Assembly (NCBI RefSeq): GCF_000759435.1
Contig: NZ_JRJG01000044.1
Span: 21,420 to 85,419, forward strand
Direction: 5' to 3'
DNA: 64,000 nt
Source: Hoeflea sp. BAL378
GTDB lineage: Bacteria; Pseudomonadota; Alphaproteobacteria; Rhizobiales; Rhizobiaceae
A program made the position numbers and the translations under genes. Shown in pieces: positions 36,060 to 44,850 of this stretch (positions within the stretch are counted from its first letter, which is position 1; every line of letters starts with the position of its first letter). The notes beneath the pieces are model-generated. The model was not told the origin of the DNA, made no database searches, and was given only the letters and a program-made list of their open reading frames with translations.

Positions 36060-38405
36060 TTGGCAGGTGTGCGCCGGTCTGGAGTAATTGCGTTGGCTAG
36101 CGCCTTGAGCGCTGGCGTGGCCCTGTGTGCAATTTTTGCCCTTTCAACCCCCGAAGCCTCGGCCCAGGTGGCGATTCCGGGCAATATCAGCGTGCAGGAC
36201 GGCCAGAAGATGCTGCTCGCCGCGGACGAACTCATCTACAACAACGACACCGGCGTGGTCGTGGCGTCGGGCAGCGTGCAGATCGACTACGGCAATTACA
36301 AGCTGGTGGCGGACCGCGTCGAGTACGACCAGACCAGCGGCCGGGTGAAGGCCAGCGGCTCGGTCGAAATGGTCGAGCCGACCGGCAACCGGATCTATGC
36401 CGACAATCTCGACGTGACCGACACCTTCTCGGACGGGTTCCTCAACGCGCTTAGGATCGAGACGCCGGACAACACCCGCATCGCCGCCGAAAGCGCCGAG
36501 CGCAGCAGCGCCACGATGACCACGTTCAATAACGGCGTCTACACCGCCTGCGAGCCCTGCGCGGAAAATCCCGACCGGGCGCCGTTCTGGCAGGTCAAGG
36601 CCAGGCGCGTCACCCAGAACGGCGAGACCAAGACGATCCGGATGGAGCACGCGACGTTCGAGCTGTTCGGCATGCCGATCGCCTACCTTCCCTATCTCGA
36701 GGTTCCCGATCACGACGCCAAGCGCAAATCCGGGTTCCTGGCGCCGAGCTACAGCAGCTCCGACGAGTTCGGCCATGGCGTGAAGGTCCCCTATTACCTC
36801 GTCATTTCCCCCTATATGGACGCGACCTTCACAGGCACCGCCTATTCCAAGCAGGGGTTCCTCGGCGAGGCGGAGTTCCGGCGCAATTTCGCCAATGGCG
36901 AGGTCGTTCTGCGCATGGCCGGCATCTCGCAGCGCAAGCCGGAAGAATTCACGCCGCGGACGACCGACGCGCTGGAAACCCGGCGCGGCATGATCGGCAG
37001 CACCGGCCAGTTCCGGATCAATCCGCGCTGGACCTTCGGCTGGGACGCGATGATCCAGTCGGACAACAATTTTTCCCGGACCTACGCCATCGACGGCTAC
37101 AGCGCCAGCACGGTCAGGTCCGAGGTCTATCTGACCGGCCTGTCCAACCGCAGCCTGTTCGACCTCAGGGCCTACCGGTTCGACATGCAGGAAGCCAACG
37201 ACCCGAACGACCTGGCGGAACGGCAGCAGGCCGTGGTGCATCCGTCGCTCGACTACCGGCGGACCTTCAGCGATCCGGTCGCCGGCGGCGAGCTGACGCT
37301 CGACGTCAATGGCTATTCGCTCTCCCGCAAGACCAATGAATTCAAGATCCAGACCGGTCCTGACCGCTACAAGGGCTTCGCCGGCTCCAATTCGCGGCTC
37401 AGCGCCGAGCTGGAATGGAAGCGGACGCTGACCGCGATGAACGGGCTCAGGCTGACGCCGATCCTGGCGGCGCGCGGCGACATGAACGCGGTGGATGTCG
37501 ACACCGCTCCGACCGATTACAACGGCACCTTCGCCGGCAATGGCAGCCACACGCGCGGCATGGTGACCGCGGGTCTCGAAGCCAGCTATCCGGTGCTGAT
37601 GACCACCGCCGGTTCGAGCCATGTGCTGGAGCCGATCGCGCAGGTCTTCGTGCGCCCCGACGAGCAACTGGCCGGCGGCATTCCCAACGAGGATGCGCAG
37701 AGCTTCGTGTTCGACGCGACCTCGCTGTTTGAACGCGACAAGTTCTCCGGCTTCGACCGGGCCGAGGGCGGCGTCCGCGCCAATGTCGGCATGCGCTACA
37801 CCGGCAGTTACGACAACGGGTTCCAGACGCAGGCGGTTTTCGGACAGAGCTATCACCTGGCCGGTCTCAATTCCTTCGCCGCGCCGGATCTGTCGCAGGC
37901 GACGCGGAACTCGGGACTCGAGAACGACGTGTCCGATTATGTCGGCATGGCGGGCGTGTCCTACAGGGGCTTCTCGCTGGCGACCTCGGCCCGCTTCGAC
38001 AAGGACGATTTCCGCATGGAGCGCACCGACGTGCGCGCCGGGCTGAGCGCAGGACGGCTGTCGACGGCGCTGACCTACAGCGAGATCAAGGCGCCCCGGC
38101 CCAATGTCTTCGCCGAGGACGACCGCCGCGAAGTCACCGCCCTGGCGACGCTCAAGCTGCATGACTACTGGAGCGTGGCGGGCTCGACGAGCTATGACCT
38201 GGTGGACGAGAAGTTCAACCGGCGGGCATTCGGCCTCCTGTACGAGGACGAGTGCTTCGCGTTCTCCTTGGCCTATGAGCATACCCGCGACGATGCCAAC
38301 ACCGAAGCCAGGGACTGGAAGATCGGCGCGCGGTTGAGTTTCCGCACGCTGGGCGGTTTCGCGCAGGGCGATGTCTCAAGCCCGCTGCTCAAGCCGAGCT
38401 TCTGA
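36060..38405 (+). CDS. lptD: LPS-assembly outer-membrane protein LptD
   Basis: 781 residues starting at TTG 36060, directly after the lptG stop, with AGGAGG eight bases upstream; a GTG three codons on is less well spaced. A signal peptide ends at about PEASA (residue 35). The N-terminal OstA/LptA-like domain (DELIYNNDTGVVVASGSVQIDYGNYKL, about 55-170) receives LPS, and the rest is a large beta-barrel that places LPS in the outer leaflet with LptE. Two cysteine pairs appear (YTACEPCAENP near 165, DECFAFSLAYEH near the end), fitting the inter-domain disulfides of LptD. Confidence 0.94.
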   Translation: MAGVRRSGVIALASALSAGVALCAIFALSTPEASAQVAIPGNISVQDGQKMLLAADELIYNNDTGVVVASGSVQIDYGNYKLVADRVEYDQTSGRVKASGSVEMVEPTGNRIYADNLDVTDTFSDGFLNALRIETPDNTRIAAESAERSSATMTTFNNGVYTACEPCAENPDRAPFWQVKARRVTQNGETKTIRMEHATFELFGMPIAYLPYLEVPDHDAKRKSGFLAPSYSSSDEFGHGVKVPYYLVISPYMDATFTGTAYSKQGFLGEAEFRRNFANGEVVLRMAGISQRKPEEFTPRTTDALETRRGMIGSTGQFRINPRWTFGWDAMIQSDNNFSRTYAIDGYSASTVRSEVYLTGLSNRSLFDLRAYRFDMQEANDPNDLAERQQAVVHPSLDYRRTFSDPVAGGELTLDVNGYSLSRKTNEFKIQTGPDRYKGFAGSNSRLSAELEWKRTLTAMNGLRLTPILAARGDMNAVDVDTAPTDYNGTFAGNGSHTRGMVTAGLEASYPVLMTTAGSSHVLEPIAQVFVRPDEQLAGGIPNEDAQSFVFDATSLFERDKFSGFDRAEGGVRANVGMRYTGSYDNGFQTQAVFGQSYHLAGLNSFAAPDLSQATRNSGLENDVSDYVGMAGVSYRGFSLATSARFDKDDFRMERTDVRAGLSAGRLSTALTYSEIKAPRPNVFAEDDRREVTALATLKLHDYWSVAGSTSYDLVDEKFNRRAFGLLYEDECFAFSLAYEHTRDDANTEARDWKIGARLSFRTLGGFAQGDVSSPLLKPSF

Positions 38406-38541
38406 CGCCAGCAGGCACGACTGAACCGATCCCGGCGCCGCGCCGCCTCGTTTTCGCCGCATGAAGTTGGCATTTACGGGCGGCTTCGGATTTGCAAAAC
38501 TGGCCGTGTCGGTTTTTACCGGAATAAGAGGACCTGAACGC

Positions 38542-39483
38542 ATGCACCTTCCCGCGATCTTTCGCTTCCCCGGCTTGCTGATGTGTGCGGCTTTGGCGTT
38601 TTCGCTGGCGCCGCTCTCGGCGCCGCCCGCCATGGCTGCAAGCGAAATCAAGATCGTGGTGAACAACCAGGCGATCACCAGCGTCGACATCGCCCGGCGC
38701 GTCGCCTTCCTGAAATTGCAGCGCACCGGCGGCAATCTCGGCGAGAAGGCGCGCGAACAGCTCGTCGAGGAGGCGCTCAAGGGCCAGGAAGCCGCGCGCG
38801 TCCGCCTTCTCGCCTCCGACGCCGAGGTCGAAGCCTCGTTCGAGCGCTTCGCAAAGTCCAACAACCTATCCGCCAGCCAGCTCTCGCAGGTGCTCAACCA
38901 GGCTGGCGTGACGCCGAAGCACTTCAAGCGCTACATCCAGGTGCAGATGAGCTGGGGACGGGTGGCGCAGGCGCTCGGCGGCAGCAGCGGCGGCGGCATG
39001 TCGACCCAGGACCTCGTCTCGAAAATGCTCGAGCGCGGCGACGACAAGCCCTCGACCACGGAATACATCCTGCAGCAGGTGATTTTCGTGGTTCCCGCCA
39101 ACAAGCGGTCGAACGCCACCATCAATGCCCGCAAGCGGGAAGCCGACCAGTTGCGCGGACGCTACCAGGGCTGCGACAACGCCGCCGCCGCGATCGGCAA
39201 CCTGCGCGACGTCACACTGCGCCAGCTCGGCCGCATCATGCAGCCGCAATTGCCGCCGGACTGGAAGCCGCTGATCGAGAAGACCAAGGCCGGCGGCGCC
39301 ACGCCGACGCGGATCACCGAGCGCGGTGTCGAGTTCATCGTCATCTGCTCGGCCAAGACGGTGTCCGACGACAAGGCCGCCGAGATGGTGTTCCGCTCGG
39401 AAAACGACGGCGCCGGGGAATCCGAGGCGGCCAAGAAGCATCTTGCGGAACTGCGCAAGCGCGCCGTCATCGCCAACAAGTAG
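38542..39483 (+). CDS. SurA-like periplasmic chaperone (reduced)
   Basis: 313 residues from ATG 38542 (AGAGGACC upstream). The signal peptide ends at about AMAAS (residue 33). The SurA N-terminal helical domain is clear ([25 protein letters not shown], then [14 protein letters not shown] and [28 protein letters not shown]). The remaining part holds at most one parvulin-like domain (about 170-290) without the usual catalytic cysteine/histidine signature. E. coli SurA has 428 residues and two parvulin domains. It probably guides LptD and other barrels to the BAM complex. The position between lptD and pdxA is the normal one for surA. Confidence 0.8.
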   Translation: MHLPAIFRFPGLLMCAALAFSLAPLSAPPAMAASEIKIVVNNQAITSVDIARRVAFLKLQRTGGNLGEKAREQLVEEALKGQEAARVRLLASDAEVEASFERFAKSNNLSASQLSQVLNQAGVTPKHFKRYIQVQMSWGRVAQALGGSSGGGMSTQDLVSKMLERGDDKPSTTEYILQQVIFVVPANKRSNATINARKREADQLRGRYQGCDNAAAAIGNLRDVTLRQLGRIMQPQLPPDWKPLIEKTKAGGATPTRITERGVEFIVICSAKTVSDDKAAEMVFRSENDGAGESEAAKKHLAELRKRAVIANK

Positions 39484-39496
39484 GACCTCCGCCCAC

Positions 39497-40543
39497 ATGA
39501 CCGGGAACCGCCGCGCGCTGGCCTTGACCATGGGCGATCCCGCCGGCATCGGCCCGGATCTGGCCCTTCACGCCTGGATCCACCGGACCGAACTGGGCCT
39601 GCCCCCGTTCTTCCTGATCGGCGACCCGCGCATGCTCGACGCGCGGGCGAAGCTGCTCGGCCTCGATGTACCGCTCACCGAGGCGTCGCCGGAAGGCGCG
39701 GCGGCGGATTTCGGGACGGCCCTGCCGGTCCTCGCCGTGCCGCTCGTCGCGACGGCGGTCGCAGGCACCCCGGATCCGGCCAATGCCGGCGCGACCGTGG
39801 AAGCCATCCGCCGCGCGGTCGACCTGACGCTCGCCGGCCGCGCCCGCGCGGTGGTGACCAATCCGATCGCCAAATCGGTGCTCTACGCCACGGGCTTTGC
39901 CTTTCCGGGACATACGGAATATCTGGCCCATCTCGCCAGAGCGGCGAGCGGATCGCCGCAGGACCCGCCGCTGATGCCGGTGATGCTGCTCGCCGGTCCG
40001 CATCTGCGGGTGGCGCCGGTCACCATCCATATTCCCCTGAGGCAGGTCGCCGACACGCTCAGCCGCGAGGCGATCGTCGCAACAGCGCGCATCGTCGCCC
40101 GCGACCTGGCTTCCCGCTTCGGCGTCGCCAACCCGCGGATCGCGGTCTCCGGCCTCAATCCCCATGCGGGCGAGGACGGCGCGCTGGGCTCGGAGGATGC
40201 ACAGATCATCGTCCCGGCGATCGCAGAGCTGCGCGCGTCGGGCATCAACGCCTTCGGCCCCCTGCCCGCCGACACCATGTTCCACGCCGAGGCGCGCGCA
40301 ACCTATGACGCGGCGATCTGCATGTATCACGACCAGGCGCTGATCCCGGCCAAGACGCTCGGGTTTCACGATTCGGTCAACGTCACCCTCGGCCTGCCCT
40401 TCATCCGCACCTCGCCGGACCACGGCACGGCGTTCTCGCTCGCCGGCAAGGGCACGGCGCGCGCCGACAGCCTGGTGGCCGCGCTCAAGCTCGCCGACAC
40501 GATGGCGCGGACCGAAGCCTCCCGCGCCGCGAGTGCGGCGTAA
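39497..40543 (+). CDS. pdxA: 4-hydroxythreonine-4-phosphate dehydrogenase
   Basis: 348 residues. PdxA landmarks: [41 protein letters not shown] with a metal/substrate histidine, [34 protein letters not shown] and [19 protein letters not shown]. It oxidises 4-phosphohydroxy-L-threonine in the DXP-dependent vitamin B6 pathway. Start ATG 39497 lacks a strong ribosome site (GACCTCC), but the next start is inside the first strand. Its TAA stop shares a base with the rsmA start. Confidence 0.95.
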   Translation: MTGNRRALALTMGDPAGIGPDLALHAWIHRTELGLPPFFLIGDPRMLDARAKLLGLDVPLTEASPEGAAADFGTALPVLAVPLVATAVAGTPDPANAGATVEAIRRAVDLTLAGRARAVVTNPIAKSVLYATGFAFPGHTEYLAHLARAASGSPQDPPLMPVMLLAGPHLRVAPVTIHIPLRQVADTLSREAIVATARIVARDLASRFGVANPRIAVSGLNPHAGEDGALGSEDAQIIVPAIAELRASGINAFGPLPADTMFHAEARATYDAAICMYHDQALIPAKTLGFHDSVNVTLGLPFIRTSPDHGTAFSLAGKGTARADSLVAALKLADTMARTEASRAASAA

Positions 40544-41373
40544 TGGCGTCACCCCAGGACGACCTGCCGCCGCTGCGCGACGTGGTGGCGGCGCACGGGC
40601 TTGCCCCCAAGAAGGCGCTCGGCCAGAACTTCCTGTTCGACCTCAACCTGACGGCGAAGATCGCCCGCTCGGCCGGCCCGCTCGAAGGCTTCACCGTGTT
40701 CGAGATAGGCCCCGGCCCGGGCGGTCTCACGCGCGCACTGCTGGCGCAGGGCGCGTCTCGCGTCGTGGCGATCGAGCGCGACCCGCGCTGCCTGCCGATC
40801 CTCGAGGAGATTTCCGCGCGCTATCCGGGGCGGCTCGAGATCGTCGAGGGCGATGCGCTGAAGACCGATCTGGCAGTGCTGGCGCAAGGCGCACCCGCCC
40901 GCATCGTCGCCAACCTGCCCTACAATGTCGGCACCCAATTGTTGATCAACTGGCTGACGGCGGACGTGGACAACCCGTTCTGGACGTCGATGACGCTGAT
41001 GTTCCAGAAGGAAGTGGGCCAGCGCATCGTCGCGGCTCCAGGGTCGAACCATTACGGCCGGCTGGGCGTGCTCGCCGGCTGGCTCACGCACAGCGAGATC
41101 CTGTTCGACGTGCCGCCGCAGGCCTTCACGCCGCCGCCCAAGGTCATCTCCAGCGTGGTGAGCATCCTGCCGCTCGCCGAACGCCTGCCCTGCGATCTGG
41201 CGAAGCTCGAGCGCGTCACCCACGCCGCCTTCGGCCAGCGCCGCAAGATGCTGCGCCAGAGCGTGAAGCCGCTCGGCGGCGAGGCGCTGCTCGCCCGCGT
41301 CGGCATCGACCCCACCCGCCGCGCCGAGACGCTGAGCGTCGCCGAATTCTGCGCGCTGGCAGAGGCTCTCTGA
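40543..41373 (+). CDS. rsmA: 16S rRNA (adenine(1518)-N6/adenine(1519)-N6)-dimethyltransferase
   Basis: 276 residues (RsmA, formerly KsgA). SAM site and signature: [48 protein letters not shown] with the catalytic NLPY, and the C-terminal helical domain ending [10 protein letters not shown]. It dimethylates A1518 and A1519 of 16S rRNA late in 30S assembly. The pdxA-rsmA junction (TAATG) is coupled. It is the last gene of the lptF operon; the amino-acid catabolic cluster begins just beyond it on the other strand. Confidence 0.96.
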   Translation: MASPQDDLPPLRDVVAAHGLAPKKALGQNFLFDLNLTAKIARSAGPLEGFTVFEIGPGPGGLTRALLAQGASRVVAIERDPRCLPILEEISARYPGRLEIVEGDALKTDLAVLAQGAPARIVANLPYNVGTQLLINWLTADVDNPFWTSMTLMFQKEVGQRIVAAPGSNHYGRLGVLAGWLTHSEILFDVPPQAFTPPPKVISSVVSILPLAERLPCDLAKLERVTHAAFGQRRKMLRQSVKPLGGEALLARVGIDPTRRAETLSVAEFCALAEAL

Positions 41374-41409
41374 TCCGCCGCCCGGACCGCCGGGCCGCGG
41401 GCCTCGCGC

Positions 41410-41868
41410 TCAGGCCAGCGCCGGGAACACGCCGGTTTTCTTGACCGTTCCATAGACGATGCTGGTGTCGATCGAGGCGATGCCGCCGATGGCGTGGATG
41501 CGGTTGCGGATGAAATCCTCGTAATGGTCGAGGCCGGACACGACGACGCGCAGAAGGTAATCCGCCGGCCCGGTCATCAGATGGCACTCCAGCACCTCGT
41601 CGATCGCCCGGATCCTGGCCTCGAACTCCTGGATGTGGCTGCCGGTGTGGCGCTCCAGCCGGATGCGGATGAACACCATCATCGGCAGCCCGTAGGCCTT
41701 GGCGTCGACATCGACGCTGTAGCCGCGGATCGCGCCGCTGTCCTCGAGATTGCGCAGCCTTCTCAGACAGGGCGACGGCGACAGGTTGACCGCCGCGGCG
41801 AGATCCTGGTTGGTCATGCGGGCGTTCGTCTGCAGCGTCCGGATGATCTGGCGATCCTTGCTGTCCAT
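41410..41868 (-). CDS. Lrp/AsnC-family regulator (MdeR-like)
   Basis: 152 residues from ATG 41868. N-terminal winged helix (MDSKDRQIIRTLQTNARMTN, then LAAAVNLSPSPCLRRLRNLEDSGAI) and C-terminal RAM ligand-binding domain (MMVFIRIRLERH, IDEVLECHLMTGPADYLLRVV, IASIDTSIVYGTVKKTG). It is divergent from the methionine gamma-lyase gene, as mdeR is from mdeA in Pseudomonas putida, and probably senses methionine or a product. A 15-base dyad lies 13 bases upstream of its start codon, well placed for autoregulation. Confidence 0.9.
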   Translation of the reverse strand: MDSKDRQIIRTLQTNARMTNQDLAAAVNLSPSPCLRRLRNLEDSGAIRGYSVDVDAKAYGLPMMVFIRIRLERHTGSHIQEFEARIRAIDEVLECHLMTGPADYLLRVVVSGLDHYEDFIRNRIHAIGGIASIDTSIVYGTVKKTGVFPALA

Positions 41869-41880
41869 TGTCACTCTCCC

Positions 41881-41895
41881 TGGCAGATTCTGCCA
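41881..41895. promoter_or_regulatory. 15-bp perfect dyad, candidate Lrp-type operator
   Basis: TGGCAGATTCTGCCA is symmetric around its central base. It has the length and the A/T centre expected of Lrp/AsnC sites (15-bp palindromes) and lies between the divergent regulator and methionine gamma-lyase genes. Further half-matches occur close by: TGCCC-GTTA-GGGCA at 41903-41916 and GCCT/AGGC at 41933-41948, suggesting an array bound by an oligomeric regulator. Confidence 0.55.
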
Positions 41896-42024
41896 ATACG
41901 CTTGCCCGTTAGGGCATAAATAGCAATCCGATGCCTTTGAAGATAGGCAATAATGGTGCTGCAGCTCAGCGCGCCGGCTCCGGATTGATCCGGAGGGAGC
42001 CCGCCGCATCGGAAAGGACCCGCC

Positions 42025-43230
42025 ATGACCACCCGCAGCCCCAGTTTCTCCACCCGCGCCATCCACCACGGCTACAATCCGATGGACAATGAGGGCGCGC
42101 TGACTCCGCCCCTGCATTTGACCTCGACCTTCGCCTTCGAAAGCGCCGAAGCCGGGGGCGAGATGTTCGCGGGCGAGCGGCCGGGCCATGTCTATTCGCG
42201 CATCTCCAATCCGACGCTCGATCTTCTCGAGAAGCGCATCGCCGTGCTGGAAGGCGCCGAGGCGGGCCTGGCGCTGTCCTCGGGCATGGGCGCGATCGCC
42301 GCCACGCTGTGGACGCTGCTGGCGCCGGGCGACGAGGTGATCGTCGACAAGACCCTTTACGGCTGCACCTTCGCCTTCATGCGCCACGGGCTCGCCAAGT
42401 TCGGCATCACCATCACCCATGTCGACATGACCGAGCCGCAAAACCTCGCAGCAGCGATCTCGGAGAAGACGCGGGTGGTCTATTTCGAGACGCCCGCGAA
42501 CCCCAACATGCGGCTGGTCGACATCGCCGCGGTGTCCGAGATCGCGCATGCCGGCGGGGCGACGGTGGTGGTCGACAACACCTACGCCACCCCCTACCTG
42601 ACGCGGCCGATCGAACTCGGCGCCGACATCGTCGTCCATTCCGCCACCAAATATCTCGGCGGCCATGGCGACGTGGTGGCGGGCCTCCTGGTCGGGCGCG
42701 CCGAACAGGTCTCGCAGATCCGGCTTTACGGCATGAAGGACATGACCGGGGCGGTGATGGCGCCGTTCAACGCCATGCTGATCCTGCGCGGGCTGAAGAC
42801 GCTGGCGCTCAGGATGGAGCGGCACTGCGCCAATGCGCAAGAAGTCGCCGCCATGCTGGAAGGTGCGGCGGGCGTCACGAAGGTGCAGTATCCGGGGCTC
42901 AGAAGCTTCGCCCAGCATGAGCTGGCCGCACGGCAGATGCCCGGCTTCGGCGCGATGATCGCCTTCGAACTCGACGGCGGCATCGAGGCCGGGCGGCGGC
43001 TGATGAACCGGCTCGCGATGATCGGCCGCGCCGTCTCGCTCGGCGACGCGGAATCGCTGATCCAGCACCCGGCCAGCATGACCCATTCGACCTACACCGC
43101 CGAGGAACGCGCCGAGCATGGCATTTCCGACGGGCTGATCCGGCTGTCGGTGGGGCTCGAGGATGTGGCCGACATTATCGACGACCTCGCCCAGGCGCTC
43201 GAGGGCGATCCGGTCCGGGCGGCGGCCTGA
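42025..43230 (+). CDS. megL: Methionine gamma-lyase
   Basis: 401 residues, PLP-dependent gamma-family enzyme. PLP lysine in VVHSATKYLGGHGD (Lys209), preceding VDNTYATPYL aspartate, and YSRISNPT phosphate-binding segment. The active-site cysteine specific for methionine gamma-lyase is present (LYGCTFAFMRHG, Cys114, matching Cys116 of P. putida MdeA), and KDMTGAVMAP and SLGDAESLIQHPASMTHSTY also agree with that enzyme. It should split L-methionine into methanethiol, ammonia and 2-oxobutyrate. Cystathionine gamma-lyase or synthase is the main alternative but fits less well. ATG 42025 is preceded by GGAAAGGACC. Confidence 0.88.
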   Translation: MTTRSPSFSTRAIHHGYNPMDNEGALTPPLHLTSTFAFESAEAGGEMFAGERPGHVYSRISNPTLDLLEKRIAVLEGAEAGLALSSGMGAIAATLWTLLAPGDEVIVDKTLYGCTFAFMRHGLAKFGITITHVDMTEPQNLAAAISEKTRVVYFETPANPNMRLVDIAAVSEIAHAGGATVVVDNTYATPYLTRPIELGADIVVHSATKYLGGHGDVVAGLLVGRAEQVSQIRLYGMKDMTGAVMAPFNAMLILRGLKTLALRMERHCANAQEVAAMLEGAAGVTKVQYPGLRSFAQHELAARQMPGFGAMIAFELDGGIEAGRRLMNRLAMIGRAVSLGDAESLIQHPASMTHSTYTAEERAEHGISDGLIRLSVGLEDVADIIDDLAQALEGDPVRAAA

Positions 43231-43296
43231 GCGCTCCTGCGCGCGCGGTCGGGCGGGGACCGGTCCTTGACAGGTCGGGCCCGCCCGGGCGACGCT

Positions 43297-43749
43297 TCAG
43301 GGAATGCGGGCCGGCATCGCCTTGACCCGGCGCAGCGGGATGGAGGACTGGATCGAGGCCACGCCCTTGATCTTTGTCAGGCGCTGGGTGAGGAACCGCT
43401 CGAAGTCGGCGAGATCGCGGGTGGCCACGCGCATCAGATAGTCGCGGTTTCCGGTCATCAGCCAGCAGTCGACCACCTCGGGAAAGCGCTTGATCGCCTC
43501 CTCGAAGATCGCCAGGGCCTCGTCGACCTGCTTTTCGAGCTGGACGGAGACGAAGACGGAGACCGGAAAGCCGAGCGCGGTCTCGTCAAGCCGCGCATTG
43601 TAGCCGGTGATGACGCCGCTGGCTTCGAGATGCTTGACCCGGCGCGCGGTGGGAGTCGGGCTCAGGCCCACGGTCTCGCTCAGATCGTTGAGCGACATCC
43701 GGCCGTCGGCGGCGAGAAGACGCAGGATCGCGACGTCTTTGTCATCCAT
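43297..43749 (-). CDS. Lrp/AsnC-family regulator (second)
   Basis: 150 residues from ATG 43749; a GTG four codons upstream lacks a ribosome site. Winged helix MDDKDVAILRLLAADGRMSLNDLSETVGLSPTPTARRVKHLE and RAM domain (VSVFVSVQLEKQ, VVDCWLMTGNRDYLMRVAT, IASIQ-type strand VASIQSSIPLRRVK). Divergent from the threonine-dehydratase-like gene and so its likely regulator. It shares the fold but only moderate identity with the regulator at 41410, so it is not a recent tandem copy. Confidence 0.9.
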   Translation of the reverse strand: MDDKDVAILRLLAADGRMSLNDLSETVGLSPTPTARRVKHLEASGVITGYNARLDETALGFPVSVFVSVQLEKQVDEALAIFEEAIKRFPEVVDCWLMTGNRDYLMRVATRDLADFERFLTQRLTKIKGVASIQSSIPLRRVKAMPARIP

Positions 43750-43842
43750 GCTGTTTTCCACCAGAAAATGGCCGATTCACGCGTTTTCCCACTCAATCGA
43801 TGGAGAACAAGAGCGAATATCGCATAGGATATCTCAAAAGGA

Positions 43843-43854
43843 CAGACTAGTCTG
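43843..43854. promoter_or_regulatory. 12-bp palindrome, candidate operator
   Basis: CAGACTAGTCTG is perfectly symmetric. It lies 28 bases upstream of the dehydratase start and 94 bases upstream of the divergent regulator start. A shorter dyad GCGA-ATA-TCGC is at 43813-43823. Both may be bound by the adjacent Lrp-type regulator. Confidence 0.4.
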
Positions 43855-43881
43855 CAGGCAACGCACAAGGACCGCAAAGTG

Positions 43882-44850
43882 ATGTTCACGCTTGAAGAGA
43901 TCGAAGACGCGGCGGCGCTCGTCCACCGCCACATGGCGCCCACGCCGCAATATAGCTGGCCGCTGATCAACCGCGCGCTCGGCATCGAGACCTGGATCAA
44001 GCACGAGAACCACACGCCCACCGGCGCCTTCAAGGTGCGCGGCGGCATCACCTTCATCGACTGGCTCAAGCGCACCCGGCCCGAGATGCGCGGCATCTGC
44101 ACCGCCACCCGCGGCAATCACGGCCAGAGCCAGGCGCGGGCCGCGACCGCCGCCGGGCTGAAGGCGAAGATCTATGTGCCGGAAGGCAATTCGCCCGAGA
44201 AGAACGCCGCGATGAGCGCCTTCGGCGCCGAGGTGATCCTCTTCGGGCGCGATTTCGACGAGGCGCGGCTCGAGGCCGTTCGGGTGGCCGGGGCCGAGGG
44301 GCTGGCCATCGTGCCGCCGTTCCACCGGGAGCTCGCCCGCGGCGTGGCCACCTATGCGTATGAGCTGTTTTCCGCCCAGCCGGACCTCGACACGGTCTAT
44401 GTGCCGATCGGCTGCGGCTCGGGCATCTGCTCGACGATCGCGGTGCGCGACGCGATGGGGCTCAGGACGAAGATCGTCGGCGTGGTGTCGACCGAGGCGC
44501 AGGCCGCGAAGCTGTCGGTCGAGGCGGGCGAGCTGGTCGAGACCGAAACCGCGCGGACCTTCGCCGACGGAATGGCGGTGCGGGTGCCGGTGAAGGAAGC
44601 CTTCGACATCTACGCCGCGGGTGCCGCGCGGATCGTGGCGGTCAGCGACGACGAGGTGGCCGAGGCCATCCGCACCTATTTCCGCTGCAGCCACAATGTG
44701 GCCGAGGGCGCGGGGGCCGCGCCGCTCGCCGCGCTGATGCAGGAGAAGGAGCGGATGCAGGGCAAGCGCGTCGGCGTCATCCTCTGCGGCGGCAACATCG
44801 ACACCGGCAAATTCATCACGGTCATGCAGGGGGGCACACCGGAACCATGA
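43882..44850 (+). CDS. Threonine/serine dehydratase-like PLP enzyme
   Basis: 322 residues, fold type II PLP enzyme. PLP lysine in HTPTGAFKVRGG (Lys51), substrate loop TATRGNHGQSQA, phosphate-binding GCGSGICSTIA and the C-terminal CGGNID. There is no C-terminal ACT regulatory domain, so it is of the short catabolic type. Threonine to 2-oxobutyrate is the likely reaction; homologues annotated EutB (hydroxyectoine use) and serine racemase are alternatives. A GTG three bases earlier (43879) is better spaced from AAGGA and may be the true start. It overlaps the E1 gene by four bases. Confidence 0.82.
   Translation: MFTLEEIEDAAALVHRHMAPTPQYSWPLINRALGIETWIKHENHTPTGAFKVRGGITFIDWLKRTRPEMRGICTATRGNHGQSQARAATAAGLKAKIYVPEGNSPEKNAAMSAFGAEVILFGRDFDEARLEAVRVAGAEGLAIVPPFHRELARGVATYAYELFSAQPDLDTVYVPIGCGSGICSTIAVRDAMGLRTKIVGVVSTEAQAAKLSVEAGELVETETARTFADGMAVRVPVKEAFDIYAAGAARIVAVSDDEVAEAIRTYFRCSHNVAEGAGAAPLAALMQEKERMQGKRVGVILCGGNIDTGKFITVMQGGTPEP

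Noticed and set aside
36144..38282. 712-codon open frame antisense to lptD
   Set aside because: Shadow frame; no recognisable domain and no ribosome site, whereas LptD is certain on the plus strand.
42025..43230. Cystathionine gamma-synthase or O-acetylhomoserine sulfhydrylase as the call for the PLP enzyme
   Set aside because: Cys114 in LYGCTFAF and the SLGDAESLIQHPASMTHS block match methionine gamma-lyase better, and the E1 and Lrp neighbours fit the mde system.
43250..43287. Hairpin between methionine gamma-lyase and the second Lrp gene as terminator
   Set aside because: Arms cgggcggg/cccgcccg do pair, but there is no T-tract on either strand and GC-rich chance pairing is likely.
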